From Hyphomonas sp. (lineage in GTDB: Bacteria > Pseudomonadota > Alphaproteobacteria > Caulobacterales > Hyphomonadaceae), in the NCBI GenBank assembly GCA_002700305.1, contig PACZ01000030.1, positions 1 to 38,883 on the forward strand: a stretch of DNA of 38,883 nucleotides, given 5' to 3'. This document shows, piece by piece, positions 16,175-24,196 of this stretch; positions within the stretch are counted from its first letter, which is position 1; every line of letters starts with the position of its first letter. The notes beneath the pieces are model-generated. The model made no database searches. It saw only the letters and a list, made by a program, of their open reading frames with translations, and had not been told where the DNA came from. The position numbers and the translations under genes were made by a program.

Positions 16175-16303
16175 AGGGTTCAAGTGCCGTAAACGCGCCC
16201 GGGCCGCAAGGGTTCCGCCTGCAGCTGCAGGCCGGTCATGGGCTGACAAGCGGACGGAACCGACTAAAGTCACCTGCAAGAAAAAGACAGGCCGGAGGAC
16301 CCC

Positions 16304-17872
16304 ATGATCGACACAGAGGCAATGCCCTTCCTGGCGGATATTCCCCGCGTTCAGGCTCAGGTGCGCCCCGACGAGACCGCTTTCTGGTTCGAAGGCGAGA
16401 CGACGACCTATCAGGACCTCGACACCTATTCCAGCCAGGTTGCCAACGGACTGATCCGCGCGGGCATCGAACCGGATGACCGGGTCGGCTACCTCGCGAA
16501 GAACACATCACAATATTATGAGATGCTGTTCGGCGCCGCCAAGGCCCGCGCCGTGATGACCGCCGTCAACACCCGGCTCGCCGCGCCGGAGGTTCAGTTC
16601 ATCCTGTCAGACGCCGCCGCAAAAGTGCTGTTCGTCGGCAAGGATTTCTACGACATGGCCGAGCAGATCCGCGCCGAGCTGCCGGATCTCGTCCAGATCA
16701 TTGCGCTCGATGGCGGCCATCCCGAATGGCCGGACTATCGCGAATGGCGCGACAGCCAGAGCGCCTCCCTGCCCGGCCTGACCCCGAAAGCGGATGACGA
16801 CGTCATCCAGCTCTACACGTCCGGCACGACCGGCCTGCCGAAAGGCGTGCAGCTGACCAATGCGAACTATCACGCCCTGTTCGAACAGGCCGGCCAGCTG
16901 GAATGGTCGAGCTATGGCGCCGGCGAAGGCGTGATGAATGCCATGCCGCTGTTCCATGTGGCCGGGGTCAATCTGGGCCTTCTGGGCGCAATCCAGGGCG
17001 CACGTACCGTGGTGCTGCGCGAGATCGACCCGCAGGTCATCCTCAGCCTGATCGAAGAGCAGAACATCATGCACGCCTTCTGGGTGCCCGCGGTGATCCT
17101 GATGCTGACCCAGCAGCCGAATGTGCGCGACATCGACTGGAGCAATCTGAAGCAGGTCTTCTACGGCGCCTCCCCCATCACAGAGAGCCTGCTGCTGGAA
17201 GCGCAGGAGATCATGGGCGCGCGCTTCACCCAGCTTTATGGCCTGACGGAAACCGTGGGCGCGGCGACCTTCCTGCCGCCGGAAGCGCACAATCCGTCCT
17301 GGGGCAAGCTGCGCTCCTGCGGCGTGCCCTATCCGGGCGCGGTGATCCGCTGCGTCGACGAAGCAGGCGAACCGGTGCCCGCCGGCGAAGTTGGCGAGAT
17401 CGTCATCAAGGCGGGCTTCGTCATGAAAGGCTACTGGAACCGTCCGGATGCGACGGAAGAGTCGATCCGCAATGGCTTCTTCCATACCGGCGATGCCGGC
17501 TATTTCGATGAGGACGGCTTCCTCTATATCCACGACCGGGTGAAGGACATGATCGTGTCCGGTGGAGAGAACGTCTATCCGGCGGAAGTCGAGAACGCGA
17601 TCTTCGGGCATCCGGCCGTTGCCGATGTCGCCGTGATCGGCGTGCCGGACGAGAAATGGGGCGAAGCGGTCAAGGCCATCGTCGTGGCGAAGCCGGGCGA
17701 GACGCCAACCCCGGAAAGCATCATTGCCTGGGCAAAGGAACGGATTGCCGGATATAAATGTCCGAAGTCGGTCGATGTGATCGAAGCCCTGCCCCGCAAT
17801 CCATCCGGCAAGATCCTCCGCAAGGATCTGCGCGAGCCCTACTGGAAAGACCAGGACCGGCGGGTGGGCTGA
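16304..17872 (+). CDS. fatty-acid/acyl-CoA ligase (AMP-forming)
   Basis: This ANL-superfamily enzyme activates a carboxylic acid as acyl-AMP and joins it to CoA. The 522-residue protein has the phosphate-binding YTSGTTGLPKG (171-181), the A5 motif LYGLTETVG, the A7 region FFHTGDAGYFDEDGFLYI, and A8 IHDRVKDMIVSGGENVYP. The catalytic lysine is in NPSGKILRKDL near the C-terminus. It is closest in appearance to FadD3/FadD13-type ligases and steroid side-chain acyl-CoA ligases, but the substrate is unknown. It is monocistronic, divergent from proA. The ribosome site GGCCGGAGGACCCC lies before the ATG. Confidence 0.93.
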   Translation: MIDTEAMPFLADIPRVQAQVRPDETAFWFEGETTTYQDLDTYSSQVANGLIRAGIEPDDRVGYLAKNTSQYYEMLFGAAKARAVMTAVNTRLAAPEVQFILSDAAAKVLFVGKDFYDMAEQIRAELPDLVQIIALDGGHPEWPDYREWRDSQSASLPGLTPKADDDVIQLYTSGTTGLPKGVQLTNANYHALFEQAGQLEWSSYGAGEGVMNAMPLFHVAGVNLGLLGAIQGARTVVLREIDPQVILSLIEEQNIMHAFWVPAVILMLTQQPNVRDIDWSNLKQVFYGASPITESLLLEAQEIMGARFTQLYGLTETVGAATFLPPEAHNPSWGKLRSCGVPYPGAVIRCVDEAGEPVPAGEVGEIVIKAGFVMKGYWNRPDATEESIRNGFFHTGDAGYFDEDGFLYIHDRVKDMIVSGGENVYPAEVENAIFGHPAVADVAVIGVPDEKWGEAVKAIVVAKPGETPTPESIIAWAKERIAGYKCPKSVDVIEALPRNPSGKILRKDLREPYWKDQDRRVG

Positions 17873-18224
17873 CGCTTCACGCGCGTTCAGTCAGCGCCAT
17901 ATTTCCGGACCTGTGCCTGCAAAGGACAGCTCCGGGCACTCTGCCCGTCCCGGACCGAGACACCCGCCAGCCCCCGCCGAAGGGACGAGCAGGCCAGGAC
18001 CGGCGCATGCCTGATTGGCGTCGGGCATTCCGCAGGGGTCCGGATGCGTTATGGTTACCCATCCGTACACCAAATAAATCCGGAAAACACAGCAAACAGG
18101 TTCCGTTCCAATCAATTCAACAGATTGGTGAAAACAGGTGGAAAGCTTTCCGGGGGATTTTCGTCTGCAGTGTTCAGATGAGCGGCGGGTCCGGCCTGCC
18201 GGTGCGCCGCAGAGGGAGACGAAC
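17873..18224. other. 352-bp non-coding gap after acyl-CoA ligase
   Basis: No convincing gene, RNA or strong terminator was found. The left half is GC-rich and the right half (about 18040-18150) is AT-richer and may hold the promoter of the small membrane protein gene at 18225. Short open frames on both strands have shadow-like arginine- and proline-rich products. Confidence 0.5.
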
Positions 18225-18632
18225 ATGAAAGACTGGCAGATATTTTTCTGGGCCGCCGCCTTCTTCAATTTTGCAATCGGCGCGCCACTTTTTATCTCCC
18301 CGGAGATGATGGTCGGCATGACCGGTACGGTGGAGGCCGTCGACCCGGCACTGATGAAAGTCACCGGCGCGCTCGTTCTCTGCTTCGGCGTCGTCTATGC
18401 GATTGTCGGCGGAGACCCGCAACGCTACCGCCCGGTCGTCTGGGCTGGCCTGCTCGGCAAGCTGGGCGTGGCCTATGTCTACCTGCCTGACTGGTATCAG
18501 GGCACGATCCCGTTCACGACGACTTTGATCGTCCTGATGGACGTCGGTTTTATCGCCGCCTTCCTCTATTTCCTGCTGCGGCCAACCCAGAAGAAATCTG
18601 GTTTCCAGGCCAATCGTGCGGTGAGTTCGTAA
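18225..18632 (+). CDS. small four-helix membrane protein, 135 aa
   Basis: I cannot assign a function. The 135-residue product has four predicted membrane helices (about 7-24, 42-62, 71-88 and 98-118), short loops and a basic C-terminal tail. GGGAG precedes the ATG at 18225; the frame to 18138 adds a charged, non-homologous-looking start and is not supported. It has the size and spacing of small DoxX-like or 'hypothetical membrane' proteins, including a GGDPQRYRP loop in the middle. It stands alone on the plus strand, with its own terminator at 18700-18750. Confidence 0.75.
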   Translation: MKDWQIFFWAAAFFNFAIGAPLFISPEMMVGMTGTVEAVDPALMKVTGALVLCFGVVYAIVGGDPQRYRPVVWAGLLGKLGVAYVYLPDWYQGTIPFTTTLIVLMDVGFIAAFLYFLLRPTQKKSGFQANRAVSS

Positions 18633-18699
18633 GGATCCCCACAAGAAAGAGGGCTCATGCAAGCCGTCTTCTTCCCTTGCGTCTGACCGAAACTCAAGT

Positions 18700-18750
18700 G
18701 GCCTCCGGTGTGCGCCCCCCATACGCATTGCACCGGAGGCCCAATTTTTT
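18700..18750 (+). terminator. intrinsic terminator of small membrane protein gene
   Basis: An 11-bp perfect stem (GGCCTCCGGTG 18700-18710 with 18731-18741) is followed by CAATTTTTT. The 20-nt loop contains an inner TGCG/CGCA pairing. It lies 68 nt after the stop of the 18225 gene. Confidence 0.85.
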
Positions 18751-18859
18751 CCGGAACAACATGCAGGTGCACACCTCCCGCCTGTCCGCACCCGCACATC
18801 CCCATGCGAGCGACGGCCTGGCAGGCCTGTGACGCAGAGCTGACCGCGCCGAGGCGTCT

Positions 18860-19129
18860 TTAGTGAGCGAGCTTCAGCCAGTCACGTGCCGCGGACAGGG
18901 CAATCTTCACTTCTTCCGACGTCAGAAGCTCAGCCATTTCCTGGCGCTGCACTTTGGCCTCGTCATGCCCGCGGGCAGCGGCGAGGTTGAACCATTTGTG
19001 CGCGGCAACCAGGTCGACATCCGCATCGATCCCGGCGGCACAGACAAGGCCGGTCTGGTAAAGGTCTTCTGCGCAAGCGTCAGCACCCAGCAGGGCTCCT
19101 GGCGGCAAAGGCATATCTGAATAGGGCAT
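18860..19129 (-). CDS. small Sel1-repeat-like protein, 89 aa
   Basis: The 89-residue product contains one clear Sel1/TPR-like unit: YQTGLVCAAGIDADVDLVAA and then HKWFNLAAARGHDEAK, where the pattern 'G.....d...A..wf..AA..G...A' is diagnostic. It is shorter than typical Sel1 proteins, which have several repeats, so it may be a single-repeat adaptor. There is no signal peptide. AGGAGAACGAG precedes the ATG at 19129. It sits alone downstream of carD on the same strand, separated by the carD terminator and a short palindrome. A remnant of a longer repeat protein is possible but the start and stop look natural. Confidence 0.75.
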   Translation of the reverse strand: MPYSDMPLPPGALLGADACAEDLYQTGLVCAAGIDADVDLVAAHKWFNLAAARGHDEAKVQRQEMAELLTSEEVKIALSAARDWLKLAH

Positions 19130-19200
19130 CTCGTTCTCCTGTCACCCATGTCCCCTTTCGGCCGGAGTTTTCTCCGTGCACCCGGGGGTCAACCCAAGGA

Positions 19201-19219
19201 TCACCGGAATGTCCGGTGA
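19201..19219. other. perfect 8-bp palindrome upstream of Sel1-like gene
   Basis: TCACCGGA (19201-19208) and TCCGGTGA (19212-19219) flank ATG. It lies 72 bp upstream of the gene at 18860-19129 and could be an operator or a stable RNA hairpin; there is no U-tract on either strand. Confidence 0.4.
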
Positions 19220-19324
19220 CGGAGAAAAGAGTGCGCCTTCAGGTTTTCGTTAGGGTTAACAGAAGATGGCCGCGCGAATCACTTCGTAAACGGAAGGCCG
19301 GTTTTTGTTAGGACCAGACGCAAA

Positions 19325-19353
19325 AACGCCCCGCAGACGGGCTGCAGGGCGTT
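19325..19353 (-). terminator. intrinsic terminator of carD
   Basis: Arms 19325-19336 and 19342-19353 form a 12-bp stem with one mismatch around a 5-nt loop. On the minus strand TTTTTGCG follows. It starts 31 nt after the carD stop. Confidence 0.85.
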
Positions 19354-19384
19354 CTCGCATGATGAGACGGTCTGGCTTTCGCCG

Positions 19385-19906
19385 TTACGCCGCAACTTTT
19401 TTCTTGGCCAGGGATTTGGCGAGTTTTTCCATGGCGTCGGTCTTGTCGATGTTTTCGACAGCCGCCAGTTCGCGGGCCATCCGGTCCAGCGCGCTCTCAT
19501 AGAGCTGGCGCTCGGAATAGGACTGCTCCGGCTGATCTTCGCCGCGGTGCAGGTCGCGCACGACTTCCGCAATGGAGATCAGGTCACCGGAATTGATCTT
19601 GGCTTCATATTCCTGGGCGCGGCGCGACCACATGGTCCGCTTCACGCGGGCCTTGCCGCCGAGCGTCTTGAGGGCGTCATCCACCAGCTTGGAGCCGGCC
19701 AGTGCGCGCATGCCGGAGGCTTCGGCGCGATTGGTCGGCACGCGCAGGATCATTTTGTCCTGATCGAAGGCGACGACGTAAACTTCCAGTTCCATCCCGG
19801 CAACAGTCTGCTTCTCGACCCCGGTGATCTTGCCGACCCCGTGTGCCGGGTAAACGACGCTTTGACCCACCCCGAACGTCAGTGACGCATCTGTTTTTTT
19901 CGCCAT
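19385..19906 (-). CDS. carD: CarD/CdnL-family transcriptional regulator
   Basis: CarD-family proteins bind the RNA polymerase beta subunit and stabilise open promoter complexes, including rRNA promoters; in Caulobacter the homologue CdnL controls growth and morphology. The 173-residue protein has the N-terminal RNA-polymerase-interacting domain (about 9-65), with FGVGQSVVYPAHGVGKITGVE and ILRVPTNRAEASGMR. A helical C-terminal domain follows with MWSRRAQEYEAKINSGD and IAEVVRDLHR, and it ends with a lysine-rich tail. Length and motifs are standard. It is monocistronic in appearance, with a terminator after it and a 261-bp upstream region holding three GTTAAC sites. Confidence 0.96.
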   Translation of the reverse strand: MAKKTDASLTFGVGQSVVYPAHGVGKITGVEKQTVAGMELEVYVVAFDQDKMILRVPTNRAEASGMRALAGSKLVDDALKTLGGKARVKRTMWSRRAQEYEAKINSGDLISIAEVVRDLHRGEDQPEQSYSERQLYESALDRMARELAAVENIDKTDAMEKLAKSLAKKKVAA

Positions 19907-20065
19907 GTCGGATATCGCCCTTTTCTACGCATATAAGAGCCGACGAAACCCACCCCAGTCCGCTATGTGTACGGTCTGAGTTGGGAAATTGCCGCTCTTT
20001 TCATTTATTGCTCAAGTCTGAACAGTATCACAAATCTGCAGCTTTTTCAACAGGTCTGCGCAAGC

Positions 20066-20108
20066 GTTAACTATGTATGAAGTTAACGAACCGCCGGAAA
20101 TCGTTAAC
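20066..20108. promoter_or_regulatory. cluster of three GTTAAC palindromes upstream of carD
   Basis: GTTAAC occurs at 20066-20071, 20082-20087 and 20103-20108, all 160-200 bp upstream of the carD start. Three copies of an AT-centred hexamer in 43 bp are unexpected in this GC-rich DNA. They contain the TTAA core of CtrA half-sites, but the 12- and 17-bp gaps between cores do not match the canonical seven. Confidence 0.35.
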
Positions 20109-20167
20109 TTTTCCCCGGTTCTGCAGCAATCATTGGGCCCACAGGGATACTACCGGCAGACAGACTG

Positions 20168-20509
20168 TCAGTCTCCGGCACCCGGATTTGCGCTGAAGTA
20201 TTTCTCAAGTTTACCGGTTTCCTGCGCAAACTCTTCGCGATCGGCCGGCGGCTCCTTCATTCGCGTGATATTGGGCCAGGACTTCGAATACTCCGAATTG
20301 AGCTTCAGCCACTTGCCATCCGGATCGTCCTCGGTGTCGGGCTTGATGGCCTCGACCGGGCATTCGGGTTCGCACACGCCGCAATCGATACATTCTTCCG
20401 GATGAATGACGAGCATGTTCTCGCCCTCGTAGAAGCAATCGACAGGGCAAACCTCGACGCAATCCATGTATTTGCAGCGGATACAGGCGTCGACAACGAT
20501 ATAGGTCAT
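20168..20509 (-). CDS. fdxA: 7Fe ferredoxin FdxA
   Basis: This is a small electron carrier with one [3Fe-4S] and one [4Fe-4S] cluster. Cysteines fall at 9, 12, 17, 21, 25 and at 40, 43, 46, 50. The run [18 protein letters not shown] is typical of the seven-iron type (Azotobacter FdI-like), and [16 protein letters not shown] holds the second cluster. Length 113 is normal for alphaproteobacteria, with the usual C-terminal extension containing [16 protein letters not shown]. Cluster-binding residues are complete. It is followed by carD, as in many alphaproteobacteria. The physiological partner is not indicated. Confidence 0.97.
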   Translation of the reverse strand: MTYIVVDACIRCKYMDCVEVCPVDCFYEGENMLVIHPEECIDCGVCEPECPVEAIKPDTEDDPDGKWLKLNSEYSKSWPNITRMKEPPADREEFAQETGKLEKYFSANPGAGD

Positions 20510-20602
20510 GGGAGGGAGGCCTCTTCAGAGGATTTTTGCAGGGGCGAAATGGCGCGCCCGGACCGCCCTGTCAATGCGGCGTCCTGCACCGTCTGTTTAG
20601 CT

Positions 20603-21040
20603 TCAGGCAGTGCGGCGGGCTTCAGCGCGCTGGCGGGCACCGGCGCGGGACACATCATCGACATAGAGCAGCGAGGCAACGTGGCGGATAAAGGCATCCT
20701 CCTCATCCGACCGTTCGCCGTCCGAGAGGGCCACGCGGTACAGACCTTCGACCACAGATACCCTTGATTCCATGGGAAGTTTCTTCACATGCCGGGTAAA
20801 ATTGTAGGAATCGACAGCCTCTTCGGCGAGGGTTTCGCCCTCGGCAATCAGCTCATCCACCGTCGTGGCATCGAGGTTGAACGCGTCCAGCAAAATTTCC
20901 GCGATCATGTCGCTTTCGATGTTCACATATACGCCATCGACCAAAGCAGCTTCGACAAGCAGGGCCGCCGCAGCAAGGTGCGGGTCCATATCCCGCTGGG
21001 CGGGGGTCCGGGACCCGAAAAGGTTTCTGAGGATGTTCAT
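20603..21040 (-). CDS. TerB-like (tellurite resistance TerB family) protein
   Basis: The 145-residue helical protein fits the TerB/DjlA-N fold: AAAALLVEAALVDGVYVNIE near residues 24-43, then LDAFNLD and a later repeat VEGLYRVALSDGERSDEEDAFIRHVA, with acidic residues after each 'a..DG'. These acidic loops can bind metal in the family. There is no signal peptide or membrane segment. The start overlaps the stop of the S4 protein gene by 4 nt, with GGAG ahead, so the two are co-translated. Despite the family name, tellurite resistance should not be inferred: none of the other ter genes is nearby. Confidence 0.88.
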   Translation of the reverse strand: MNILRNLFGSRTPAQRDMDPHLAAAALLVEAALVDGVYVNIESDMIAEILLDAFNLDATTVDELIAEGETLAEEAVDSYNFTRHVKKLPMESRVSVVEGLYRVALSDGERSDEEDAFIRHVASLLYVDDVSRAGARQRAEARRTA

Positions 21041-21321
21041 TCGGCTCCGCCTTCCAGCAATGTGTAAAGGGCCTGGGCTTCAGCGGGCGGCCCGCGGCGG
21101 GTGCCGAGCTCCAGAATCTCAACGCTCGTTATATGCCCCCCGCGCACAAGGGTTACAACATCACCCGGTGTGATCACCTGGCCGGGCTTGTCGACCCGCC
21201 GGGTCTGCCCGTTGTGAGACAGGCGCACCCCGCGCCTGCGCACATGGCCGGCTGCCAGTGACCTTGTCTTGAAAAAGCGCGCCCGCCAGAGCCAGACATC
21301 AAGGCGCAGCGTGTCGGCCAT
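21037..21321 (-). CDS. S4-domain RNA-binding protein (HslR-like)
   Basis: This 94-residue protein is an S4 domain, which binds structured RNA such as rRNA. LRLDVWLWRARFFKTRSLA and GHVRRRGVRLSHNGQ form the two helices and turn, and VDKPGQVITPGDVVTLV closes the domain. It resembles E. coli HslR (Hsp15), which rescues stalled 50S subunits with attached peptidyl-tRNA, though it is shorter at the C-terminus. It begins 9 nt after the SUV3-like helicase stop, in the same direction, and the pairing of the two is common in alphaproteobacteria, suggesting a shared RNA substrate. Confidence 0.93.
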   Translation of the reverse strand: MADTLRLDVWLWRARFFKTRSLAAGHVRRRGVRLSHNGQTRRVDKPGQVITPGDVVTLVRGGHITSVEILELGTRRGPPAEAQALYTLLEGGAE

Positions 21322-21330
21322 TCAGCGGGC

Positions 21331-24075
21331 TCAGCGGAACGGTGTGTAGGTGAAGCCGCTCCCGGCAGCCTTGGCCGCTGCATCTGGCTTCGGGCCGCCC
21401 TTTTTCTTTGGCTTGCGCTTCTTTTTCGGCGGCGGTTCCGGCGGCAGGAGCGCGGCCAGGGCAGCGAACGGGCTGTTCGGATCCGGCTGGCGGCTCTGGT
21501 GTCCGCCGCCGCGCTGCTGGCCATTCCGGCCATCCCGGCGCGGACCGCCCTTTCCGCCCCCCCGGTTCTCGGAGCGATTGCCGCCCCGGTTGTCCGGCCG
21601 TTTACCTTGTCCTTGCCCGCCATCACGGCGGGGCGGGCGTCCAGCCCCCTCTTCCGGACGGGACCGGGCGCTGTAGCGCCACAGGGTCACAGCGCCGGTT
21701 TCCTTGTCCTTTTCTGCCGGGGCGAGGCCAAAGCCTTTCAGCACGGCCGGCCAGTCATCAGCCGGGCAGGAGACAACAGAGGCGAGGTCGATCGGCACGG
21801 CGAAAGCGCTCTTTCCGGCTTCACGTCGGCGTTTCGACAGCTCCCAGCCAAGGCGTTCGGCAAGGTCTGCCCGCACGGCGCGCTTGCCGAAGCGGAGATA
21901 GCCATTGGCGGCGAGCGCCTCTTCCGGCCATGTGCCGTCGAGCGGGAACGAGCCGGCCCCTTCCGGCGCCAGCGGAAAGGCTTCGCCCGCAAACACTGCC
22001 CGTAGAATGGCGATCATGCGCTGAGCCGCAGGCTTCTGCGCATCCGGCACATGGGCAGCGACGCGGCCGGCGCGGATGCCGATGCCTTTCAGGGCCTCGC
22101 GCTGTTCCGGGGTCAGGCGGACAGACTGGTCGTCATTGCGAAGGTCGACCGCCGCGCCGCTTTCCAGAAGGCGGAAGGCGAGACCGCGCGGCAGGCCATC
22201 CAGCGCCTCGCCTGATTTCTCTTCCGAAAGTTTCCAGTGAACCGGCAGGACGCGCGCGATTTCCGCGCGCAGCCATTCCTCGATCCGGGCACGTGCGGGT
22301 TCGCGGTCATGCGGTTCGGTCTCGGTGGCGCCGATCAGATCGACGCGCGGCGACATCCAGCCGGCACCTTTCGACAGGCGCGCCACACCGGCGCCGCCAT
22401 GCTCGATCGAGCCGTCGTCTGCCAGCGTGAAGGCGTCCGACGGTGCCCCGGCAATCTCCGCGAGGCGTTTCAGCAGCATCGGGCGAATCGCCGCCGCCGC
22501 CGCGCCGCGCACGGCCTTGCCTTCCAGAGTACGGGCATCCAGGACCGGTTCGAAGGTCAGGCCTTTCAGGCGTCCGACGATGTGGCCTTCGACGGTCACG
22601 TCGCCTTCCGGCGTCAGGTCAGTCACGAGAGCATCTTCCTTCTTCAGGCTGGCGAGCAGCGCTGTTGTTCTTCGGTCCACGAATCTTGCTGTCAGCGCCT
22701 CATGCAGCGCATCCGACAAGGCGTCTTCTATCGTGCGGGTCTTTGCCTGCCAATAAGCAGGGTCCTCTAACCAGTCGGGGCGGTTGGCCGCATAGGTCCA
22801 TGTACGTATGCTGGCAAGGCGCTGCTGCAGCTTGGCGATGTCGCCCTCGGTGGAGGAAAGATCATCCAGACGGCGCTCCATGCCCGCATTCGACAGGCGG
22901 GCATCCGGGTCCATCAGCGTCTCGGCAAGGCCCAGCACCAGCCGGCCATGCCCCTCCGGGCCGAGCTTGCGGAAGTCAGGCAACCGGGCGAGATCCCACA
23001 ACCGGCGCACCTTGCGCGTGCCAGAGATGTTCGGTCCGATATGGCCATCCTCGCTCATCCGGCGCAGCACCCATTCGTCCAGCGCATGCGGCGTATGGAT
23101 CAGCACCGGATTGCCCGACGGCTTTTCTAGGCTGCGGATCAGCGTGTTGAGCGACGAGAAATCGAGATCGGAATTGCGCCACTGGACCGCGTCCACCGGG
23201 TCGAACCGGTGCGCTTCGATGGCGCGCCATTGTTCTTCCTCGAAGGGCGGGCAATCGGCCGTCTCGCCGAATTCGCCATCCTGCCGGAAGCGCCCGGCCC
23301 GGCCGGCAATCTGTCCGCATTCGGCGATGGTCAGCGGACGGTGGCGGCGGCCATCGAATTTTGAACGGGAGGCAAAGACCACCCGGTCGACATCGAGGTT
23401 CAGCCCCATGCCGATCGCGTCCGTGGCGACAATGTAATCCACCTCGCCGGACTGGAACATCTCGACCTGCGCGTTGCGCGTGCGCGGGCTGAGCGCGCCC
23501 ATCACGACGGCTGCCCCGCCCTTCTGACGGCGCAGCAATTCGGCAATGGCGTACACTTCCTCTGCGCTGAAACCGACAATAGCGGTGCGTTTCGGCAGCT
23601 TGGTGATCTTGGTGTGGCCGGTATAGCGAAGCTCGGAGAAGCGCTCGCGCGGCTCTGTCCCGGCGCCGAGCTTCAGCTCCCCCAGAATGCCGCGCATCGT
23701 GTCGGAGCCGAGCAGCAGCGTCTCGTGATTGCCGCGCAGGTTGAGGATCCGGTCGGTGAAGATGTGGCCGCGATCCTCATCCTGGGCGAGCTGGATTTCG
23801 TCGATGGCCACGAAGTCTGTGCGCATCTCCACCGGCATCGCCTCGACCGTGCAGATGAAGTATCGCGCAGAGGACGGAACAATGCGCTCTTCCCCGGTGA
23901 TCAGCGCGGCGGACGCTTCGCCTTTCCGCTCCACGACCCGGTCGTAAACCTCCCGCGCCAGCAGGCGCAGCGGCAGGCCGATCATGCCCGTTCCGAAACC
24001 GGTCATCCGTTCAATCGCGTAATGCGTCTTGCCGGTATTGGTGGGGCCCAGAATGGCCTTCAGGGAGGAAGTCAT
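21331..24075 (-). CDS. SUV3-like ATP-dependent RNA helicase
   Basis: This 914-residue protein resembles mitochondrial SUV3, a helicase of RNA degradation. From the ATG at 24075, GPTNTGKT (10-17) is the Walker A motif. DEIQLAQDEDRGH carries the Walker B acid; VVMGALSPRTRNAQVEMF and ATDAIGMGLNLDVDRVVFA are helicase-C motifs; and CGQIAGRAGRF has the arginine finger. The C-terminal 110 residues are a disordered RG/Lys/Pro-rich tail. The frame up to 24174 is not supported by a better start. S4 and TerB-like genes follow immediately. RNA binding is inferred from family and tail; the substrate is unknown. Confidence 0.93.
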   Translation of the reverse strand: MTSSLKAILGPTNTGKTHYAIERMTGFGTGMIGLPLRLLAREVYDRVVERKGEASAALITGEERIVPSSARYFICTVEAMPVEMRTDFVAIDEIQLAQDEDRGHIFTDRILNLRGNHETLLLGSDTMRGILGELKLGAGTEPRERFSELRYTGHTKITKLPKRTAIVGFSAEEVYAIAELLRRQKGGAAVVMGALSPRTRNAQVEMFQSGEVDYIVATDAIGMGLNLDVDRVVFASRSKFDGRRHRPLTIAECGQIAGRAGRFRQDGEFGETADCPPFEEEQWRAIEAHRFDPVDAVQWRNSDLDFSSLNTLIRSLEKPSGNPVLIHTPHALDEWVLRRMSEDGHIGPNISGTRKVRRLWDLARLPDFRKLGPEGHGRLVLGLAETLMDPDARLSNAGMERRLDDLSSTEGDIAKLQQRLASIRTWTYAANRPDWLEDPAYWQAKTRTIEDALSDALHEALTARFVDRRTTALLASLKKEDALVTDLTPEGDVTVEGHIVGRLKGLTFEPVLDARTLEGKAVRGAAAAAIRPMLLKRLAEIAGAPSDAFTLADDGSIEHGGAGVARLSKGAGWMSPRVDLIGATETEPHDREPARARIEEWLRAEIARVLPVHWKLSEEKSGEALDGLPRGLAFRLLESGAAVDLRNDDQSVRLTPEQREALKGIGIRAGRVAAHVPDAQKPAAQRMIAILRAVFAGEAFPLAPEGAGSFPLDGTWPEEALAANGYLRFGKRAVRADLAERLGWELSKRRREAGKSAFAVPIDLASVVSCPADDWPAVLKGFGLAPAEKDKETGAVTLWRYSARSRPEEGAGRPPRRDGGQGQGKRPDNRGGNRSENRGGGKGGPRRDGRNGQQRGGGHQSRQPDPNSPFAALAALLPPEPPPKKKRKPKKKGGPKPDAAAKAAGSGFTYTPFR

Positions 24076-24196
24076 GCGCAGCAGGTGCGCAGGAAGGCGG
24101 CACGTGTCAACATTCCACTGCCGCACGCCTTGCCGCGCATGGCTGTTCTGGCACCATTCCTGCAGTTTCGTCACGCGAACCGTAAGAGGATGACAC

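Noticed and set aside
17873..18224. Small RNA gene in the 352-bp gap
   Set aside because: No promoter-terminator pair was found; hairpins in this interval are weak.
20603..21040. Tellurite resistance locus
   Set aside because: Only a single TerB-like fold is present; no terA, terC, terD or terZ genes are nearby, so resistance cannot be inferred.
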